From Lachnospiraceae bacterium (GTDB lineage: Bacteria > Bacillota > Clostridia > Lachnospirales > Lachnospiraceae): a DNA stretch of 64,000 nucleotides. The notes below the pieces were generated by a model. The model saw nothing but the letters and a program-made list of their open reading frames with translations, was not told where the DNA came from and made no database searches. Where the stretch lies: assembly GCA_017615545.1 (NCBI GenBank), contig JAFZZY010000013.1:1-64000 (forward strand). The letters are read 5' to 3'. This document shows, piece by piece, positions 19,288 to 28,580 of the stretch (positions are counted from its first letter, which is position 1; each line of letters starts with the position of its first letter). The translations under genes were made by a program, and so were the position numbers.

Positions 19288-20247
19288 TTACCTCTTGCTA
19301 TCTTCCGTGCGGACGTGGAAGATCTTTACGGGGCGGTAAATGACCGTGCCGTCTGTCTTCGATGTATCCGCACGATAAGTCGCACAAAAACGACCATTTG
19401 TATCATATAAAAGCACGGGATCTTCGTCACCCGGGCGAATGCATTCCATGCGATCCGCCGCAATGACGTTACCATTCTCCAAAAAGCGTGCAAACTCCGG
19501 CAGGATGCGGTACGCCGCATGCCCGTCGTAAAAGTGCTCCACGGTCAAAAACAAGTGCTCCGCTCCAGCTTCGGAAGCCACAGCCTCCTCCAGTTCTTTC
19601 AGAGTCACCGCGTTTTCCATGGAAAACTGCGCAACACGAACACGTGTCAGCGACTGCATGCAGGCACCGACACCGAGTTTCTCGCCGATATCATGGATCA
19701 GGGTCCGAATGTATGTTCCCTTCGAGCAATGCACGCGAAGCTTCACCAGCACACCGTCCCGCACCAAAACGTCCAGTTGAAAGATCGTGACGGGGCGCGC
19801 CTGACGTTCCACCTCAATGCCCTTACGAGCCAGATCTACGAGTTTTTGTCCGTTGACCTTTAACGCACTGTACATCGGCGGAATCTGCGCGTACGGGCCT
19901 GTAAACGCCATACAGGCGGCATTGACCGCGTCATCCGACAGTTCCAGGCAGGTTTTTTCGTCCGTCTGACGTAAAACACTGCCCGTCATGTCCTGGGTGT
20001 CGGTCACGATGCCCAGACGCATCACGGCTTCGTAGACCTTGTCATGATCCGTCAGAAACTCGCAGAGCTTCGTCGCCTCCCCGACGCAGACAGGCAAAAC
20101 ACCGACCGCATCTGGATCCAACGTCCCGGTGTGGCCGATCTTGCGTGTATGCAGGATGCCGCGCATCTTCGCAACGACATCATGGGAGGTAAAGCCCTTC
20201 TCTTTGTAAATGTTGATGATGCCCTGATATTCCATATCACTCTTCAT
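19288..20247 (-). CDS. truB: tRNA pseudouridine-55 synthase
   Basis: TruB forms pseudouridine 55 in the T-loop of tRNAs. The catalytic Asp lies in GHTGTLDPDAVG (about residues 38-49), followed by DKVYEAVMRLG and the KGTYIRTLIHDIG motif. The C-terminal PUA-like domain begins near 245. ATG 20247 overlaps the end of rbfA by 11 bases; ATG 20235 (MEYQGIINIYK) is an equally possible start because neither has a clear ribosome site. Many Clostridia carry a DHH phosphoesterase gene between rbfA and truB; here there is none. Confidence 0.96.
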   Translation of the reverse strand: MKSDMEYQGIINIYKEKGFTSHDVVAKMRGILHTRKIGHTGTLDPDAVGVLPVCVGEATKLCEFLTDHDKVYEAVMRLGIVTDTQDMTGSVLRQTDEKTCLELSDDAVNAACMAFTGPYAQIPPMYSALKVNGQKLVDLARKGIEVERQARPVTIFQLDVLVRDGVLVKLRVHCSKGTYIRTLIHDIGEKLGVGACMQSLTRVRVAQFSMENAVTLKELEEAVASEAGAEHLFLTVEHFYDGHAAYRILPEFARFLENGNVIAADRMECIRPGDEDPVLLYDTNGRFCATYRADTSKTDGTVIYRPVKIFHVRTEDSKR

Positions 20248-20635
20248 CTGAAGCAGTCTCTTCCTCGTCGGAGCGGTCGGGCATCTGCGCCATGACCTCT
20301 TCGATCTTGTGGGACATATTTACGCCATAAGCGATCGATGTGTCCGCGATAAAGCGGATCTCCGGCGTGTTGCGGAGATTTACCGTATGTGCCAGGCGGG
20401 TGCGCACGAAGGGCGCAGCACTCTTCAAGCCTGCCATCGTCTCCTTCAGCGCGTTCTCATCCCCGAGCACACTGATGTACGCCTTGCAATATTTCAGGTC
20501 CGGGGTGACCTCGACCGCGGTCACGCTCGTCATCGGGCTGATGCGCGGATCTTTGATCTCACTGCGGATGATATTGCTCAGTTCTTTCATCACTTCCCCG
20601 TTGATCCGGGTAGCTTTATTACTGTTTCTTCTCAA
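20237..20635 (-). CDS. rbfA: 30S ribosome-binding factor A
   Basis: RbfA is a KH-fold assembly factor that binds near helix 1 of 16S rRNA. The 132 residues include RINGEVMKELSNII at the N-terminus, the KDPRI motif and the ALKETMAGLKSA helix. The acidic C-terminal tail (EEETASDEE) overlaps truB. The start is TTG 20635 with only a weak AGAGAG purine run. Two hairpins lie between infB and this gene. Confidence 0.95.
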   Translation of the reverse strand: MRRNSNKATRINGEVMKELSNIIRSEIKDPRISPMTSVTAVEVTPDLKYCKAYISVLGDENALKETMAGLKSAAPFVRTRLAHTVNLRNTPEIRFIADTSIAYGVNMSHKIEEVMAQMPDRSDEEETASDEE

Positions 20636-20651
20636 ATGTCTCTCTCTTTCC

Positions 20652-20699
20652 GCAAAGCATCGCGCTTTGCAAAGCAGGCTTTCGCCTTACGCGAAAGCC
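20652..20699 (-). repeat. Two consecutive hairpins between infB and rbfA
   Basis: On the minus strand GGCTTTCGC/GCGAAAGCC (9 base pairs, 5-base loop) is followed by GCAAAGC/GCTTTGC (7 base pairs, 5-base loop). No U-tract follows, so termination is unlikely. Such paired stems between genes of an operon often set mRNA decay and relative expression; here that is inference. Confidence 0.55.
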
Positions 20700-20711
20700 C
20701 GTTTTGGATTA

Positions 20712-23558
20712 CTATCTCGGTACTTCTACCATAATGTAGCCTTCGATCGTATCCTCGACTGCCACATCGTTAAACTTCTCAAATACCATACCGCATTCGA
20801 AGCCTTCCTTGACTTCCTTCACGTCATCCTTCATACGCTTCAGGGATGCCAGCTCGCCCTCGTAGATCTTCTCGTCTCCGCGGAAAATGCGGATCTTGCA
20901 GCCACGTGTGAACGAACCGCTCTTTACGTACGAACCTGCGATCACGCCGATGCCGGAAGCTTTGAACAGCGCACGGATCTCGCCGTGGCCGATGACCTTC
21001 TCCTCGTAGACCGGCTCGAGCATGCCCTTCATAGCAGCTTCCACGTCTGCGATCGCCTGGTAGATAATGCTGTACAGTTTGATGTCGACCTTCTCACGGT
21101 CGGCAACGGATTTCGCCATAACATCCGGACGAACGTTGAAACCGATGATGATCGCGTTCGATGCGGAAGCCAGGGAAACGTCGGATTCGTTGATGGCACC
21201 GACACCGCTGTGGATGACCTTGACCACGACTTCCTCGTTGGACAGTTTCATCAGCGACTGCTTAACGGCCTCAACGGAGCCCTGAACGTCAGCTTTGATG
21301 ATGAGGTTGAGTTCCTTGACATTACCCGCCTGGATCTGTGAATACAGACCATCCAGGGTCAGTTGCATCTTCGTGTTGTCAAGCAGTTTCACCTTGTTCT
21401 CAGCGATAAATGTCTCGGCAAAATGTCTTGCCTCTTTATCGGTATTGGTCGTGATGACGATCTCACCTGCGTTCGGAACGTCGTTCAGACCGAGGATCTC
21501 GACAGGCGTCGAAGGTGTTGCCACCTCGAGCTTGCGGCCCTTATCGTCCATCATCGCACGGACCTTACCATAGCAGGATCCGACAGTAACGTTATCACCG
21601 ACATGCAGGGTACCCTTCTGTACCAGAACGGTAGCGACGGGACCTTTACCTTTATCCAGTTTTGCTTCAATAACGAGACCACGGACTCTACGGTTCGGGT
21701 TCGCCTTCAGTTCCTTCACATCGGCAACGAGGAGGATCATCTCCAGCAACTCGTCGATGCCCTGACCGGTCTTCGCGGAAACCGGAACGAAGATGGTGCT
21801 GCCGCCCCAATCCTCGGGAACCAATTCATATTCGCTCATCTCCTGCTTAACGCGCTCGATGTTTGCGCTCGGCTTATCGATCTTGTTGATCGCAACGATG
21901 ATCTCAACGCCTGCAGCCTTCGCATGGTTGATCGCCTCGATGGTCTGCGGCATGACACCGTCGTCCGCTGCAACAACGAGGATCGCGATATCCGTGGACT
22001 TCGCGCCACGCATACGCATCGCGGTGAATGCCTCATGTCCGGGCGTATCCAAGAAGGTGATCATGCGGCCGTTGATGCCGACCATATATGCACCGATGTG
22101 CTGCGTGATACCGCCGGCCTCGCGGGCAATGACGTTCGTATCACGGATGCAGTCCAAAAGGGAAGTCTTACCATGGTCAACGTGACCCATAACGCAGACT
22201 ACCGGAGGACGGGTAACGAGGGTATCCTCGGGATCCTCGGTGTCGCGCAGCATCTCCTCGATGATGTCGACCTTCTCCTCGTGCTCGCAGATGATCTCGT
22301 AATCGATCGCGATCTCTTCTGCCTGCTCAAATGTCAGATCACTATTGATCGTGAAGATCTGTCCCTTCAGGAACAGTTTTTTGATCAGGGCTGCCGGCTG
22401 AATCTTCATCTTCTCAGCCAGATCGCTTACCGTAATGGTATCCGGTACCATGATCGATTTGATCTTCTCTTCTTCCTTCGCCTGGTCGGGCTTCTTCGGG
22501 CCTACGGACTTCATCTTGCTGAGGTTCTTGATGTTCTCCTCTTTGCGGATGCCGTTTCCGTACTGCTTGCTCTTCTCGCGTGTCTCACGCTCTTTCTTAT
22601 TTGTCGCCTTACCGCCGCGCATCTCGGTCTTCGTCTGGCCGAATCCCATTCCACCGGAAGAAGAAGAGGACTTACGCGCTGCCGGCTTACGATTGTTATT
22701 GTTCTCGTAATCGGCGTCCTTATCCTTGTTGAATCCTTCGTCCTTACCGAAACCTGCGTTGCGATAATCCGGACGTCCACCCTGACCGTTCTGGCCGAAG
22801 CGATTACCCTGCGGACGACCGCCCTGAGCGGGCGCACCTGTGCCAGGTGCTCTACGAGCGCCGTTTCTGTCAAATGAACCTTCCGGACGACCACCCTGAC
22901 CGAACGAACCGGTTCTCTGACCGGCAGTACGACCCTGACCGTCCTTACGGAAGTTGCCGCCTTCCTGTCTCGGACGAGCCTCTCCACGCTGAGGTCTCTG
23001 CTCTCCACGTGCCGGACGAACGACCTTTGTCTTCGGAGCCTCTACCGGAATCTCGATCTTCGCAACGATGACCTGGTCAGCGCTACGGATCTCATTGGCC
23101 AGCTCGCCTGCTTTAGCGGGCGCAGCCTTAGCGGGTTCCTTCGTCTCTTTAACCGGTGCTTTCTCTTCCTTCACCTCGGGTGCAGGTGCAACTGAAGCTG
23201 CAGGAGTGTCGGTCACAGCAGGCTCCGTCTTCACCTTAGGCGTTGCTACGGGCTTCTCAGCCTTCTCAGGTGCTGCCTGCTCAACCACAGGAGCTGCCGA
23301 AGCCTTCGGAGCCTTTACGGGCTCTTCTGTCTTTTCAGCTACCTTCTTCGCAGTCGGGCGTGTGCTCTTAGCAACATCCGTCTTCATGTTCTGCGGACGA
23401 ACGACCGTCGCATACTTCGTGGTGCTGTGCTGCGGGCGAACGACCGTCGCGTAACGTTTCTTTTTTGCGCCGTCTTCTGCCGCAGGCGTTGCTTTCGCTT
23501 CTTCAGCTGCCGGCGCTTTCTTTATTTCTTTTTTATCCTTATCGTTGATCTCTGCCAT
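20712..23558 (-). CDS. infB: Translation initiation factor IF-2
   Basis: IF-2 brings formyl-Met-tRNA to the 30S subunit and promotes 70S joining. The 948 residues start with a long low-complexity region of about 350 residues, first Lys/Ala/Glu/Pro rich and then rich in Gly, Arg, Gln and Asn ([11 protein letters not shown]). The G domain holds [17 protein letters not shown] and NKIDKPSA (about 455-570). Domains II, III and the tRNA-binding C2 domain follow. ATG 23558 has a CGGAGG site. The G/R-rich part is unusually long and resembles RNA-binding disordered tails. Confidence 0.97.
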   Translation of the reverse strand: MAEINDKDKKEIKKAPAAEEAKATPAAEDGAKKKRYATVVRPQHSTTKYATVVRPQNMKTDVAKSTRPTAKKVAEKTEEPVKAPKASAAPVVEQAAPEKAEKPVATPKVKTEPAVTDTPAASVAPAPEVKEEKAPVKETKEPAKAAPAKAGELANEIRSADQVIVAKIEIPVEAPKTKVVRPARGEQRPQRGEARPRQEGGNFRKDGQGRTAGQRTGSFGQGGRPEGSFDRNGARRAPGTGAPAQGGRPQGNRFGQNGQGGRPDYRNAGFGKDEGFNKDKDADYENNNNRKPAARKSSSSSGGMGFGQTKTEMRGGKATNKKERETREKSKQYGNGIRKEENIKNLSKMKSVGPKKPDQAKEEEKIKSIMVPDTITVSDLAEKMKIQPAALIKKLFLKGQIFTINSDLTFEQAEEIAIDYEIICEHEEKVDIIEEMLRDTEDPEDTLVTRPPVVCVMGHVDHGKTSLLDCIRDTNVIAREAGGITQHIGAYMVGINGRMITFLDTPGHEAFTAMRMRGAKSTDIAILVVAADDGVMPQTIEAINHAKAAGVEIIVAINKIDKPSANIERVKQEMSEYELVPEDWGGSTIFVPVSAKTGQGIDELLEMILLVADVKELKANPNRRVRGLVIEAKLDKGKGPVATVLVQKGTLHVGDNVTVGSCYGKVRAMMDDKGRKLEVATPSTPVEILGLNDVPNAGEIVITTNTDKEARHFAETFIAENKVKLLDNTKMQLTLDGLYSQIQAGNVKELNLIIKADVQGSVEAVKQSLMKLSNEEVVVKVIHSGVGAINESDVSLASASNAIIIGFNVRPDVMAKSVADREKVDIKLYSIIYQAIADVEAAMKGMLEPVYEEKVIGHGEIRALFKASGIGVIAGSYVKSGSFTRGCKIRIFRGDEKIYEGELASLKRMKDDVKEVKEGFECGMVFEKFNDVAVEDTIEGYIMVEVPR

Positions 23559-23570
23559 ATAATTCCTCCG

Positions 23571-23882
23571 TTACTGTTGATCCGTTGTGAAATAGTTTAT
23601 GATCGTACGGGCAATGCCTGCATCATTGACACTAATGACCGCACGCGTTTCACTCCCGATCGCCTTCCCAAGTGTTTCCATGTCAAATCGCTCATAAAGA
23701 GGTACCTGATAAAACGTCGTTTTATCACGAAATCGCTTCTTCGTGTTCGCGGATGCTTCTTCGGATACGATGACGACCTTCGCCTTGCCGCCGCGGATCG
23801 CTTCCTCTACGAGAAACTCGCCCGACGCCAGTTTGCCGGCCTTCTTCGCTATGCCCAGCATTGACAATATCTTTTTATTCAA
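23571..23882 (-). CDS. L7Ae-family ribosomal-protein-like protein YlxQ
   Basis: This small RNA-binding protein of the L7Ae/L30e fold is found in the nusA-infB operon of most Firmicutes; its role is not settled, although kink-turn binding is expected from the fold. The 103 residues include LGIAKKAGKLASGE, the loop AKVVIVSEEASANT and GKAIGSETRAVISV. The start is TTG 23882, overlapping the end of the YlxR gene by 8 bases, with GGAG at about 10 bases. The overlap indicates coupled translation. Confidence 0.9.
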   Translation of the reverse strand: MNKKILSMLGIAKKAGKLASGEFLVEEAIRGGKAKVVIVSEEASANTKKRFRDKTTFYQVPLYERFDMETLGKAIGSETRAVISVNDAGIARTIINYFTTDQQ

Positions 23883-24153
23883 GCGTATCCATCTCCTTTT
23901 CCAAAGCCGAAAAGATATCCTCGGAAATGTTCGTCTTCAGCGAGCGGTTTAAACCTTTGTTCTTATGCGCCGCTTTCAGGCACTCCGGATTCTTGCAGAT
24001 ATATGCGCCGCGTCCGTTTTTCTTACCGGTCGCGTCCAGTGATATCTCGCCTTCCGTCGTCTGTACAACACGTATCATTTCCTTTTTCGGTTTCATCTCC
24101 CCGCAACCGACACACATGCGGAGCGGGATCTTTTTAACAATCTGTTTTGCCAC
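23875..24153 (-). CDS. rnpM: YlxR-family RNase P modulator
   Basis: YlxR/RnpM binds the RNase P RNA and tunes its activity in B. subtilis. In 92 residues the family signatures RMCVGCGEMKPKKEMIRVV and GRGAYICKNPECL are seen. The Cys pairs may bind metal. The start is GTG 24153, with GAGGTGAG upstream at a rather long distance. It lies between nusA and ylxQ as expected. Confidence 0.92.
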   Translation of the reverse strand: MAKQIVKKIPLRMCVGCGEMKPKKEMIRVVQTTEGEISLDATGKKNGRGAYICKNPECLKAAHKNKGLNRSLKTNISEDIFSALEKEMDTLE

Positions 24154-24188
24154 GAATGCTTTCTCACCTCTTTAATGATCTGCTATGA

Positions 24189-25427
24189 TCATTCCTCGTC
24201 GTTCTCGGAGGTCTCCTCGGAAGCTTCCTCAGCCTCCTCATATTCCTCATCTTCGTCATAGTATTCTTCTGCGCCTTCTTCACCCGCTTCGAATTCGCTG
24301 TAGCCCTCGTACTCTTCGCCGTCATAGCCCAGTTCCTCGAACAGGCCGCTTTCCTTCGCCTGGGTCTCGGACTTGATGTCGATCTTGTAACCGGTCAGTC
24401 TCGCAGCAAGACGGGCGTTCTGGCCTTCCTTACCGATGGCCAAAGAAAGCTGGTAATCAGGAACGATAACGATGGCGTCACGCTCTTCCTCATCTGCCCA
24501 AACACCGATGACCTTTGCAGGGCTCAGCGCGTTCTCAATAAGCAGCGCGGGGTTCTCGTTCCAGTTGATGATGTCGATCTTCTCACCGTTGAGTTCATTG
24601 ACCACGGCGTCGATACGTGCACGCTTCATACCGATGCATGCGCCGATCGGATCTACGTTCGGATCGTTGGACCATACCGCCATCTTCGTACGGGAACCTG
24701 CCTCACGGCTGATCGCCTTGATCTCAACGATACCATCACGGATCTCGGTAACTTCGTTCTCGAACAGACGCTTAACGAGCTCCGGATGAGAACGGGATAC
24801 AGTCACGCGCGGTCCGCGGGATGCGTCTTTAACTTCGACCACGTAGAGTTTGAGGCGCTGACCTGTGCGGTATACCTCACCCTTCGGGATCTCGGATGCC
24901 TTCAGGTTAGTCTCGATCTTACCGAGATTGATGTTGACATCCTCTTTATCTTTCACATAGTGCTGAACGATACCGGTAATGAGATCCTTCTCCTTTTCAT
25001 AGTACATCTCGAAAAGGTTCTTTCTCTCTTCCTCGCGAAGCTTCTGGATGATGACATTCTTTGCCTCGCCGGCAACGATACGGCTGAAGTTTTTGGACTC
25101 CTTCTGGTCGCGGAAAATGTCTCCCAGTTCCACACCGGGATCCTTCTCCTTTGCGGCCTCGAGCGAGATCTCACAGGTCGGGTCGGTCACGGTCTCAACT
25201 ACCGTCTTCTCAACCCACACACGAAGCTCGCCGGTCTCACGGTCGATCGTTACGAAAACATTGTCAGCCTTACCGAAGTTCTTGCGGCATACGCCGAGCA
25301 GGGACTGCTCCACTGCATCGAGGATGACTTCCTTCTTAAAGCCTTTCTCTTTCTCCAGTTGCTCAAGAGCCTCGATCAACTCTCTGCTGTCCTTGTTTTC
25401 TTTGGTATCTTTTGCAGCCTTTCTCAT
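24189..25427 (-). CDS. nusA: Transcription termination/antitermination factor NusA
   Basis: NusA binds RNA polymerase and nascent RNA, and controls pausing, termination and antitermination. The 412 residues contain the polymerase-binding N-domain (1 to about 130), an S1 domain and two KH domains; SRSHPELVKRLFENEVTEI and AIGKEGQNARLAARLTGY are typical. The C-terminal 50 residues are almost entirely Glu, Asp, Tyr and Ala, an acidic tail not found in the short B. subtilis protein. ATG 25427 has a GGAGG site. Confidence 0.97.
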   Translation of the reverse strand: MRKAAKDTKENKDSRELIEALEQLEKEKGFKKEVILDAVEQSLLGVCRKNFGKADNVFVTIDRETGELRVWVEKTVVETVTDPTCEISLEAAKEKDPGVELGDIFRDQKESKNFSRIVAGEAKNVIIQKLREEERKNLFEMYYEKEKDLITGIVQHYVKDKEDVNINLGKIETNLKASEIPKGEVYRTGQRLKLYVVEVKDASRGPRVTVSRSHPELVKRLFENEVTEIRDGIVEIKAISREAGSRTKMAVWSNDPNVDPIGACIGMKRARIDAVVNELNGEKIDIINWNENPALLIENALSPAKVIGVWADEEERDAIVIVPDYQLSLAIGKEGQNARLAARLTGYKIDIKSETQAKESGLFEELGYDGEEYEGYSEFEAGEEGAEEYYDEDEEYEEAEEASEETSENDEE

Positions 25428-25474
25428 TTTTATCGTATCCTCCTATTCTGTACTCAAGTCTGCTACTAATCGTT

Positions 25475-25996
25475 TTAAAAGTCGATCGCCTGACGGATCA
25501 GCGCGATCTCTTTTCTCTGAAACGTGCGCTCTTTCGTCTCAGTGAGCGCTATGGTCACGGTCTCATCATCATAAGAGACCAGGGTTCCCGTAAAGTCTTT
25601 GGTCTTCTGCGCCGCCTTTTTCTTCGCCTTCGGATCTGCCTCTTCGGCGTTCTCGTCGACCGAAACAGGCTTGTAAAGTTTGATCTCTACATCTTTACCG
25701 ATGTTCCGTGCGAAATCCTTCGGTTTTACCAGCGGACGTCCCAGACCGGGCGAACTCACTTCCAGGATGTAATTATCCTCGATCGGATCCGTCTCGTCGA
25801 GTTTGTCGCTGACATAGCGGCTGACCGTTTCACAATCGTCGATGGTGATGCCGCCCTCTTTGTCAATGTAGTAGCGCAGGTAGTAGTTCCCGGCCTCCTT
25901 GACATATTCGACGTCCACCAGTTCAAAACGGTTCTCGGCAATGACCGGGGCTACCAGCTCTTCGGCCAATGCAACGATGTCTTCGGATTTTTTCAT
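25475..25996 (-). CDS. rimP: Ribosome maturation factor RimP
   Basis: RimP is needed for 30S assembly around protein S12. ATG 25996 was chosen because it has GAGGGATTTCAA upstream and begins the family sequence (MKKSEDIVALAEEL); the reading frame stays open farther upstream but with no homology or ribosome site. The 173 residues include LVDVEYVKEAGNYYLRYYID, the GGITIDDCETVSR motif and YILEVSSPGLGRPL. A charged insert (ENAEEADPKAKKKA) is seen near residue 115. It opens the nusA operon, preceded by a promoter and a leader hairpin. Confidence 0.95.
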   Translation of the reverse strand: MKKSEDIVALAEELVAPVIAENRFELVDVEYVKEAGNYYLRYYIDKEGGITIDDCETVSRYVSDKLDETDPIEDNYILEVSSPGLGRPLVKPKDFARNIGKDVEIKLYKPVSVDENAEEADPKAKKKAAQKTKDFTGTLVSYDDETVTIALTETKERTFQRKEIALIRQAIDF

Positions 25997-26058
25997 TTGA
26001 AATCCCTCTTTTATAATCTGATAAACAAATGCTCTTTGGGCTGTTTTTGCAAATAGAA

Positions 26059-26080
26059 AAGTGGGCTTTGCAGCCCACTT
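26059..26080 (-). promoter_or_regulatory. Leader hairpin of the rimP-nusA operon
   Basis: AAGTGGGCT and AGCCCACTT pair perfectly (9 base pairs) around the GNRA-type loop GCAA, followed by TTCTATTT. It lies between the promoter and the rimP start, about 60 bases before the start codon. The shape suggests an attenuator or a stability stem. NusA autoregulates its operon in E. coli, which makes a NusA-sensitive element attractive, but this is inference. Confidence 0.55.
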
Positions 26081-26108
26081 AACATACTCACTATAACAAC
26101 TGTAACGA

Positions 26109-26137
26109 AGTTTAGCACACTTTTTTCGTAAAATCAA
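26109..26137 (-). promoter_or_regulatory. Putative promoter of the rimP-nusA-infB operon
   Basis: Minus strand: TTGATT, 17 bases, TAAACT. The next nine bases after TTGATT continue as TTACG, close to the arrangement before rlmN. No better hexamer pair was found in the 186-base gap. Confidence 0.6.
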
Positions 26138-26182
26138 TACCCAAATCGAAAATTTTTACGAAAATGCCAAAAAAACTACCGA

Positions 26183-26467
26183 TCAGTCGAGTTTCCGTCC
26201 GCAACAAGGACAGCCCTTCCAGGGATTTCCCAGATGATAATATAGTTTCCTACCTGTCGTATACATTTTCTCCTGGCAGTGTGGACACCTGTAAAACAAG
26301 TAAATGATATAACGATATAGAATGCCGATGGCCATCAAAACAGCAAGAAAAGTGATCCGATAGTCCCTATCATCAGCTGTAGTCATAAGGATCATGATCA
26401 AGGCAACCAATGTCAGGCCGATCCGTATTACTGCCCACTCAATAATAAACAACACCTTAGCAAACAT
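26183..26467 (-). CDS. Small membrane protein with C-terminal zinc ribbon
   Basis: I do not recognise a named family. The 94 residues hold two hydrophobic helices (about 2-22 and 40-62) followed by CPHC and a C-terminal CPCCGRKLD, which together form a likely four-Cys zinc ribbon facing the cytoplasm. ATG 26467 has an ideal AAAGGAGG site; a TTG 21 bases farther upstream lies inside that ribosome site and was rejected. It is a paralog of the adjacent 26513-26800 gene; both end in the pattern NPWKGCPxCGxxLD. Function unknown. Confidence 0.75.
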   Translation of the reverse strand: MFAKVLFIIEWAVIRIGLTLVALIMILMTTADDRDYRITFLAVLMAIGILYRYIIYLFYRCPHCQEKMYTTGRKLYYHLGNPWKGCPCCGRKLD

Positions 26468-26512
26468 TGAAGCCCTCCTTTTTTGCAACGCACTTTATTT
26501 GTAATACACTTA

Positions 26513-26800
26513 TCAATCCAGCTCATGGCCGCAATGCGGGCAGCCCTTCCAGGGATTTGAAAGATGAATATTTGCTCTTATACCTACGGTATACAATTCC
26601 TTTCCGCAATAGGGGCATCGGAAACAAAAATGTACAAGGAGACGAGAAGCAAGGAAAAAAAGAAAAATGAACACCGTCGGAACCACACACCATTCTGTAC
26701 CGGCATTCGGATTTGTTAAACCGATACAAAAAGGGATGATACATAGTGCCGCCAATACATTCAACACCCAGTAGACGATATATTTTTTCTTTAAGCTCAT
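26513..26800 (-). CDS. Small membrane protein with C-terminal zinc ribbon, paralog
   Basis: The 95 residues repeat the design of the next gene: two hydrophobic stretches (about 8-28 and 36-58), then CPYCGKELY and the C-terminal NPWKGCPHCGHELD. The near-identical length and shared C-terminus show an old tandem duplication, while the membrane parts have diverged. ATG 26800 follows GAGGAGG, which directly abuts the flotillin terminator. Function unknown; a membrane-tethered metal sensor or adaptor is only a guess. Confidence 0.75.
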   Translation of the reverse strand: MSLKKKYIVYWVLNVLAALCIIPFCIGLTNPNAGTEWCVVPTVFIFLFFLASRLLVHFCFRCPYCGKELYTVGIRANIHLSNPWKGCPHCGHELD

Positions 26801-26814
26801 GTCTCTGCCTCCTC

Positions 26815-26854
26815 AAAAAACACATCCACGAATATGTTCGCGGATGTGTTTTTT
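26815..26854 (-). terminator. Strong intrinsic terminator after the flotillin gene
   Basis: An 18-base-pair stem with one G-U pair and a CATA loop, flanked by six A and six T. It is symmetric and would work on both strands. The T-run ends a few bases before the GAGGAGG ribosome site of the next gene, so read-through may be what expresses the two zinc-ribbon genes. Confidence 0.85.
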
Positions 26855-26881
26855 CAAAATCGATTTACGATAATTAACTGA

Positions 26882-28522
26882 TTACTCAACATCCGTAGTA
26901 GGATCCACGGTTACTGTCTCAACAGTCGTGGTAGCCGCTTTAACTGCGTTTACCATCTCCGGAGAAGCATTGATCGTTACATTGCGGTTAACCTGAGCAT
27001 CATAACCCTTCGCCTTAACGAGGTCAGCCAGGTCAACACCGGTAACTTCCTTCATGGACTCAAATACCTGAGCCATAACGCCGGTAACATTGCCCGCTAC
27101 GCTGGTCACGCCATTGCCGTTGCCGCTGTCCATGATCATGATCTTGTCAATCTGGCTCAGAGGCTCAGCGATCTTACCTGCAACATCCGGAAGAACACGG
27201 ATGAGCATCTCGGCAACAGCTGCGCCGGTGTACTGCTGATAAGCCATAGCCTTCTTGGACATAGCCTCCGCCTCAGCGATACCTTTTGCACGGATCGCTG
27301 CAGCTTCTGCCATACCACGCTGGCTGATAACGTCTGCTTCTGCCTGACCGGTGGTCTTAATAGCCTCAGCGTCAGCCATCGCCTTGATGCGCTTTGCCTC
27401 AGCCTCAGCAGCTGCAAATTTCTTACGAGCCTCAGCCTCCGCCTCTGCCTCTGCGATCTTACGATACTTCTCGGCATCTGCGATGGTCTGTGCTTTTTCC
27501 TTGTCGGCCAGAGCGGGCTCAACAACTTCTGCACGAAGGCTTTCCTTCTTGCGCTCAGCCTGCTTTGCGGCAAGTTCGATATTCTTCTGCTCTTTTGCGA
27601 TCTGGATCTGCACCTGAGCAGCTTCGATGTCTTTCTGACGCTCCTGACGCATGAGTTCTACGTCGAGAGCTGCAGCAACGACTTCCTTCTCGGTGATATT
27701 CTTCTGAATATCGTACGCGGAGTCTGCCTTTGCCTTTGCTGCCTGCTGCTCCTGCATGTAAGCAGCTTCCTGAACGGCTTTCGCCTTAGCAGCTTCACTG
27801 ATCTCGGTCTCAGCCTGCAATCTGGCCTGCTCACCGGCTCTTCTTGCCTTAGAAGTCTCGATCTGAGCTTCGCGGTTTGCCTCAGCCTTCGCGATCTCAG
27901 CGTCTTTCTTCTTCTCTACGATCTGCTTAACACCGAGTGCCTGGATATATCCGTTGGAGTCGTTGATATCCTTAATGGTAAATACCTTTACCTCGAGACC
28001 CATTTCCATGAGCTCGGTACCAACAACTTCCTGTACCTTTGCGGAAAATGTCTCACGATCACGGTAGATCTCTTCTACGGTCATCGTGGAAACGATCTCA
28101 CGAAGTTTACCTTCGAGTACGTTTGTAGCGGTGTCACGGATGGAACGCTCGATCTCGTTCTCATTCTTACCTGTGAACTGCTCGATCGCGTTGAAGATCG
28201 CGTTCGACTCATTCTTAACTTTGATAACCGCTGTACCTACAACGGCGATCGGAACGCCCTGGGATGACATACTCTCATCCGTCGTAACATCCAACTGGAT
28301 ATTACCGAGGGAAATGGTATCCACACGCTCGAATACGGGGATGACCAGACCACCGCCACCGGTGATGATACGTTTCTTAAGACCGGTAACTACCGCAGCC
28401 TTATCCTGCGGAACTTTTCTCCACATGGACAAAATGATGGAAACGATGATGATGACACCGATAGCTACGACCACACCAATGATCAAGCTCTTCGGGATCT
28501 CAAACGAAGATAATGTTAACAT
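26882..28522 (-). CDS. floT: Flotillin-family membrane scaffold protein
   Basis: Flotillins organise functional membrane microdomains. The 546 residues begin with a membrane-inserted hydrophobic stretch (12-33), then the SPFH/band 7 domain (about 35-200), and a long Ala/Glu coiled coil with repeated EA motifs (about 215-450). The C-terminal part contains GNGNGVTSVAGN. ATG 28522 has an AGGAGG site. The preceding gene is an NfeD-like protein, the usual partner of flotillin (YuaF-YuaG in B. subtilis). Confidence 0.93.
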   Translation of the reverse strand: MLTLSSFEIPKSLIIGVVVAIGVIIIVSIILSMWRKVPQDKAAVVTGLKKRIITGGGGLVIPVFERVDTISLGNIQLDVTTDESMSSQGVPIAVVGTAVIKVKNESNAIFNAIEQFTGKNENEIERSIRDTATNVLEGKLREIVSTMTVEEIYRDRETFSAKVQEVVGTELMEMGLEVKVFTIKDINDSNGYIQALGVKQIVEKKKDAEIAKAEANREAQIETSKARRAGEQARLQAETEISEAAKAKAVQEAAYMQEQQAAKAKADSAYDIQKNITEKEVVAAALDVELMRQERQKDIEAAQVQIQIAKEQKNIELAAKQAERKKESLRAEVVEPALADKEKAQTIADAEKYRKIAEAEAEAEARKKFAAAEAEAKRIKAMADAEAIKTTGQAEADVISQRGMAEAAAIRAKGIAEAEAMSKKAMAYQQYTGAAVAEMLIRVLPDVAGKIAEPLSQIDKIMIMDSGNGNGVTSVAGNVTGVMAQVFESMKEVTGVDLADLVKAKGYDAQVNRNVTINASPEMVNAVKAATTTVETVTVDPTTDVE

Positions 28523-28580
28523 TCTATTCCTCCTGTTTAATGATCCGATATACTAATCGGAGAATGCTTTTGTTCGGGTA

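Noticed and set aside
21363-22877. 504-codon plus-strand open frame opposite infB
   Set aside because: Antisense shadow of a highly conserved gene, no initiation signals.
25997-26137. N-terminal extension of RimP by 47 residues
   Set aside because: The extension crosses the leader hairpin and part of the promoter; no ribosome site supports it.
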